Positions 46,901 through 49,627 of a DNA stretch of 49,627 bases are shown one piece after another. This DNA comes from Ruminococcus sp. (GTDB lineage Bacteria > Bacillota > Clostridia > Oscillospirales > Ruminococcaceae), in contig JAFYGE010000062.1 of assembly GCA_017543335.1 (NCBI GenBank), positions 1-49,627 on the forward strand, written 5' to 3'. The notes beneath the pieces are model-generated. The model was not told the origin of the DNA. It worked only from the letters and a program-made list of their open reading frames with translations, and searched no databases. The translations under genes and the position numbers were made by a program. How positions within the stretch are numbered: the first letter of the stretch is position 1; each line of letters starts with the position of its first letter.

Positions 46901-49627
46901 CGGAACTCTTGTTACGGGAGATCTGAAACTGAGACTCCACTGGAAACAGGTAGGAACATACTACATTAATTACAATCCGCATGAGGGAGTTCTTGATAAT
47001 AATGATAACAATGAGGACACCTTCAGGACACTTGATGATTCGGATTATGCCGATCACTCCAGTGTTGTAGTAACAAGAACTGCAATTCCTCCGATAGGCT
47101 ATAACTTTATAGGTTGGACGATAAGAAATGACCCGTCCGGAAGAGTATACTATCCGGGTCAGGCATTTGAGTTCAACTCCGCTTTAACTAATGAAGTCAT
47201 TGATGCGAATGGCAACAAAAAATACACAATATACCTTGATGCGGTATACCGCAAGATCGAGACAGCTTCTATCATCTATGATGCCAACGGCGGTACGATA
47301 GATGAGACTACTGTAGATTACGGTGATACACTTTTAGATCTCGAACCTGAGGATATGCATCCGAAGACCAGCTGCAATGGTTCTCAGGCAGTTATTGCAA
47401 GTCTTTATGACAATTCACCGATAAGACTTAGCAGCGGTGCAGGATTCAGCTATGGTGACTATGTATTCTGTGGCTGGAATACCGAGCCGGACGGAAGCGG
47501 TACTCAATTTGACCCTGATTCGATAAGTGCAGACCCGAATCTTCAGTCTTACGTTGATGTTGAAGAACCGGTAACGCTTTATGCGATGTGGAAAATAAAG
47601 GTATATTTTGACAAGAATAAGGATGCTGCGGCATGGGGCAGCGGCTGGACTGAACCCAAATATTATTATGATAGTGTCAAAGGACAGTATTATACTGAGA
47701 TGCTGCTAAACGCTAAGCTTGAAGCTCCTGAGGGGATTCCTTATATCTCTGACCCAGATCAATTAGGACAGGGTGAAGCTAATACTTTCCGCTATTGGAG
47801 CCTTGGACGATATACTGATAATGAAAATAATGCTCCGCCGTATATTTTTGGTCAACCGGTAACAGGCACGATGACACTGTACGGTTTCTGGACTGGTGAG
47901 CTTGAAGTTCCGGTACACGCAGTTGATGCTTCCGAGAGGGAGCTTGTTATCAGAGACAGTGAATGGCTCAGAGCCGGCAAGGAAGTTATCTCTATCGGAA
48001 ATGAAGAGGTCCCGTTCAGAAATAAAACGGACGCTGATGTGTATGCAGATGCACATGAAGGCAATGACAGAAACTACAGCTTTGAATTTGCTTGTGTATG
48101 TGACAAAAATTCAGCTCCGGAGAATATCTCTGAGGACAAAAAGATAGATTATCTCTATTATAATGTTTCAGAAATGAGCGTGTGGGTGCATTACAGCAAC
48201 GGTGATGATAAGCCTTTGAAAGAAGATGAGGAAGTCTACCTCATATACTACAAAGATCCTTCAACAGTTCCTATAGGCTATAAGGATATGGCACCTTCGG
48301 GTGAACTGACAAATACAGCAAATGTAAACAGTCAGGCTCCGGTCGAAGCGGATATATATCAGACAACTTACGAAATGAAAAATTTTGTGACAAAGCCTCT
48401 TGAATGGGCAGGTAGGAAAAACAGTAATTATTACTACTCCTTTGCAATAGGCGAGCCTGAGCCGTATGTGACAGATGCTTCAAAGCTGCACTTTATAACA
48501 CAGGCAGTAAACTCCGACAGTTCACTCCCTGATCTGCAAGTTAAGAATACATGGCGAGGTTACAAATACTCCCTTGACGGAGGGGATACATGGAACGATG
48601 CAGGCTATGACATACAGCTCTACGTTGTTTACTATCCTTCACAGCCAACTATCCTGACACTCAATGAGAAGACCATAGGTCTACCGGAGGATATGGATAA
48701 GAAATTTACTTATAAAGTTAAAATAACTGAAACAACTTCGACACAGACAGTAAGAAGATATTACACCAGAAGTGGATATTCATGGTCAGGATATACTTAC
48801 AATTGGCATCATGACGGTCAACCGAGCAATACAACTATTGGAGAACCAATTCCAATTGGTGATGAGGTTATATATAATCTGTCTGACGGTATGTCAGAAT
48901 CAATTACTTTGTTCCATTCAGAAAATCAAGTGTTTACTTCGGAATTTAGTGATAATAATAGGGAGAGAATTAATAATAATTGGTACTATTATCGTGATCA
49001 GAAGATAACCACCACCTCCCAGACAATAACAATAGTTCAGGAGTTTGATTCGAGATTTACTACAGATGTGGAAGAGAGCGATGGTTCACACAGCGGTCTG
49101 ACCTACACATTTACCACAGATTCAACTCCAAAAGAGGTAAATGTGACCTATACCAACAGGCGTGAGCCGTACCGTAAGGTGCTCCATGCAGCTATTGCAC
49201 AGTCTGGTGTATTCATTGAAGCAGATTCTATCAGAACAGAAGATGACAGCGTATATGCCAAGGATATGGCTCTCGGAGAGACATGGGACTTGACAGGAGT
49301 ATCCGCAACTGAAATGCTTACGGCAGACGCAAGGGACAAATATGTGTTCGCCGGAATCATTGCAGGCAAACCAGACGAAAACGGAACTATAGAACTTAGC
49401 TATGACGGTATCGAAAAGCTTTGTTATAATGTTACTGACCCTGATGTAGACAATATCTACGATTTCTTCCTCGATGACAATGTCGAAAAGCTTCTGGAGG
49501 ACAATGATATATATTTTCTGTATTTCAGAAAGCCAACGATAGTTTACGTTAAAGAGGATGCTGACGGAACGCTTACAGAGATAGATGAACCATTCTACAG
49601 AGGCGGAACAGTGCTTAGCACTCTGAA
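43989..49627 (+). CDS. Giant secreted surface protein, partial (runs off window)
   Basis: Open reading frame of 1,879 codons with no stop before the window end. It starts at TTG with AAGGAGGTGAG upstream, then a signal peptide (KAAVFLLSVMVLLSSVP). Repeated beta-grasp-like modules follow, each with the InlB B-repeat/Listeria-Bacteroides pattern F.GW...dg.g..f: FMGWYVYENGS, FRGWSKQ, FDGWFTAEEGG, FKGWYVDAACST, FIGWTIRNDPSG and FCGWNTEPDGSG among others. Together with the sortase and SipA-like protein this is likely a wall-anchored adhesin or pilus subunit. The C-terminal sorting signal and Cna_B-type domains would lie beyond the window. Confidence 0.85.
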   Translation, partial: MRTRLSHMRKIVSKAAVFLLSVMVLLSSVPIDKMIVAKGISEPEISSDADQLEYQSISAYPSDDETEKVALDGMMPTESDLVVSRTGDSVSDDTLCSYDISIMNNGKEYQPDSSNPITVSITNNAIGEANAAEKPICLWHIGGDGSVTEIKDFSISGNTICFSASGFSIYIVSSDGQPPLCTYEFYILDEMGTPQKYYFSSSTGDKIWRQTVQNGEKLSIPQLPSIKDSSTSTFMGWYVYENGSLASKPLDFENLPPVTETKTVQLRAVFAQCAYVIFHEQFNGANNSWPIAATRRGELKNGSTQVNIDDITVTYDDRSSDESEQQNKSPQMIFRGWSKQKVTEPGRTTDDNGDPIVIEESPISISSNTDLYPVFSNIRWLTFVSGRTGTGATYVSPKYYYVDEGAADLPGKDTVKKTGYVFDGWFTAEEGGTRITDENGNIVAPIGTIAGTDLEVAQENGHKKLIVKEDSTIYGHWRESDASYTVVIWRQKATDDVNAEANSIAAEASGEKRTEVYDFAESITVDSTTGSVISQPAAEYRNKAGSTGYEGFHYSHCDTNITVNGDGTSVVNVYYNRNIHTFTFRYDNKTVKTIKELYGANLVKYFPIVGNNGTSYNGYDWTATNTQVYSYAMATIEKMPDADVTFNGRSRGTQKTIYYYAEINPDLPYMYTGTLRTFNGKTYELYKTVKHDFNFLTYDEEYHPIDGYTRSSTNADPRFGSYTYNGRTYADRAKIGSGNTNYLYYDRDEFEIEFRNSIDATGASSDTLIEKKRVKFSERVSDYLIDLPEPPPGYQFKGWYVDAACSTKVFFSEPSYEETHYIDDDGIEKERNYQVYDRMPANNIQLYAGWEPKWYRIEIDPNGGVLGEGQSTWFWKIYHSDEVREYSTVTRNYIEDPKGTYFYHVLDREAYGLGDEWESREDDISDRSAYYSSDLDNAVNYTRYKYMPGAYRYAGWYEVNPETGEETLYKFGTLVTGDLKLRLHWKQVGTYYINYNPHEGVLDNNDNNEDTFRTLDDSDYADHSSVVVTRTAIPPIGYNFIGWTIRNDPSGRVYYPGQAFEFNSALTNEVIDANGNKKYTIYLDAVYRKIETASIIYDANGGTIDETTVDYGDTLLDLEPEDMHPKTSCNGSQAVIASLYDNSPIRLSSGAGFSYGDYVFCGWNTEPDGSGTQFDPDSISADPNLQSYVDVEEPVTLYAMWKIKVYFDKNKDAAAWGSGWTEPKYYYDSVKGQYYTEMLLNAKLEAPEGIPYISDPDQLGQGEANTFRYWSLGRYTDNENNAPPYIFGQPVTGTMTLYGFWTGELEVPVHAVDASERELVIRDSEWLRAGKEVISIGNEEVPFRNKTDADVYADAHEGNDRNYSFEFACVCDKNSAPENISEDKKIDYLYYNVSEMSVWVHYSNGDDKPLKEDEEVYLIYYKDPSTVPIGYKDMAPSGELTNTANVNSQAPVEADIYQTTYEMKNFVTKPLEWAGRKNSNYYYSFAIGEPEPYVTDASKLHFITQAVNSDSSLPDLQVKNTWRGYKYSLDGGDTWNDAGYDIQLYVVYYPSQPTILTLNEKTIGLPEDMDKKFTYKVKITETTSTQTVRRYYTRSGYSWSGYTYNWHHDGQPSNTTIGEPIPIGDEVIYNLSDGMSESITLFHSENQVFTSEFSDNNRERINNNWYYYRDQKITTTSQTITIVQEFDSRFTTDVEESDGSHSGLTYTFTTDSTPKEVNVTYTNRREPYRKVLHAAIAQSGVFIEADSIRTEDDSVYAKDMALGETWDLTGVSATEMLTADARDKYVFAGIIAGKPDENGTIELSYDGIEKLCYNVTDPDVDNIYDFFLDDNVEKLLEDNDIYFLYFRKPTIVYVKEDADGTLTEIDEPFYRGGTVLSTL

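Overview
The window is low-GC Clostridia DNA, most likely from an anaerobic gut Ruminococcus-type Firmicute (inference from gene content; no marker gene is present). The support is a ferredoxin-type [FeFe] hydrogenase, two rubrerythrins, an Na+-pumping oxaloacetate decarboxylase, a domain-permuted family 3 beta-glucosidase, and a set of sporulation/germination genes (SpoIIM-like, YunB-like, BofA-like and a SleC-like cortex-lytic protein). Most genes have strong AGGAGG sites, and several start with TTG.

Layout. 0-11 kb: hydrogenase, tyrosine phosphatase, rubrerythrin, YfcE-type phosphoesterase, four small ORFs ending in a BofA-like protein, pyrimidine-nucleoside phosphorylase, a zinc-ribbon protein, ProC, SpoIIM and DUF624 membrane proteins. 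A Crp/Fnr regulator with a perfect palindrome in its leader is divergent from a small NrdD-tail-like protein and a reverse rubrerythrin. 11.2-11.4 kb: an unexplained GC-rich block of hairpins. 11.5-21.3 kb, mostly minus strand: yunB (plus), a methyltransferase, glmS, a membrane-stress-like cluster (SPFH protein with four C-terminal zinc ribbons, TFIIB-type zinc-ribbon membrane protein, secreted/TM protein), then GH3 and ArsC-like genes.

21.4-30.4 kb is the most interesting part, a probable RNA-repair island. On the minus strand, rtcB (RNA ligase) is followed by about 400 nt of non-coding DNA that folds into five consecutive hairpins. The last contains a perfect tRNA T-arm, as in bacterial Y-like RNAs with a tRNA-mimic module. 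A DUF2828/TROVE-like VWA protein (Ro60-like) follows. Divergently transcribed are two overlapping WYL-domain genes and an HD-domain protein resembling the phosphohydrolase domain of CCA-adding enzymes. Immediately beyond is a TetM/EF-G-like GTPase fused to a YacP/Rae1-like NYN endoribonuclease domain. Together these suggest a system that senses, cleaves and reseals RNA, possibly on stalled ribosomes.

30.5-36.9 kb: a leader with a terminator-like hairpin, a BspA-type repeat surface protein, a 32-residue peptide gene, and a complete Na+ oxaloacetate decarboxylase operon (alpha, gamma, biotin carrier, beta). 36.9-38.9 kb: a strong promoter, about 0.9 kb of hairpin-rich leader, and a VanY-like protein that has lost catalytic residues. 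39-41.7 kb: a SleC-like cortex-lytic system split over two ORFs, plus a peptidoglycan-binding protein. 42-49.6 kb: a surface-pilus-type operon with a signal-peptidase-like protein lacking the Ser-Lys dyad (as in streptococcal SipA), a class B sortase, and the first 1,879 codons of a giant secreted protein that runs off the window.
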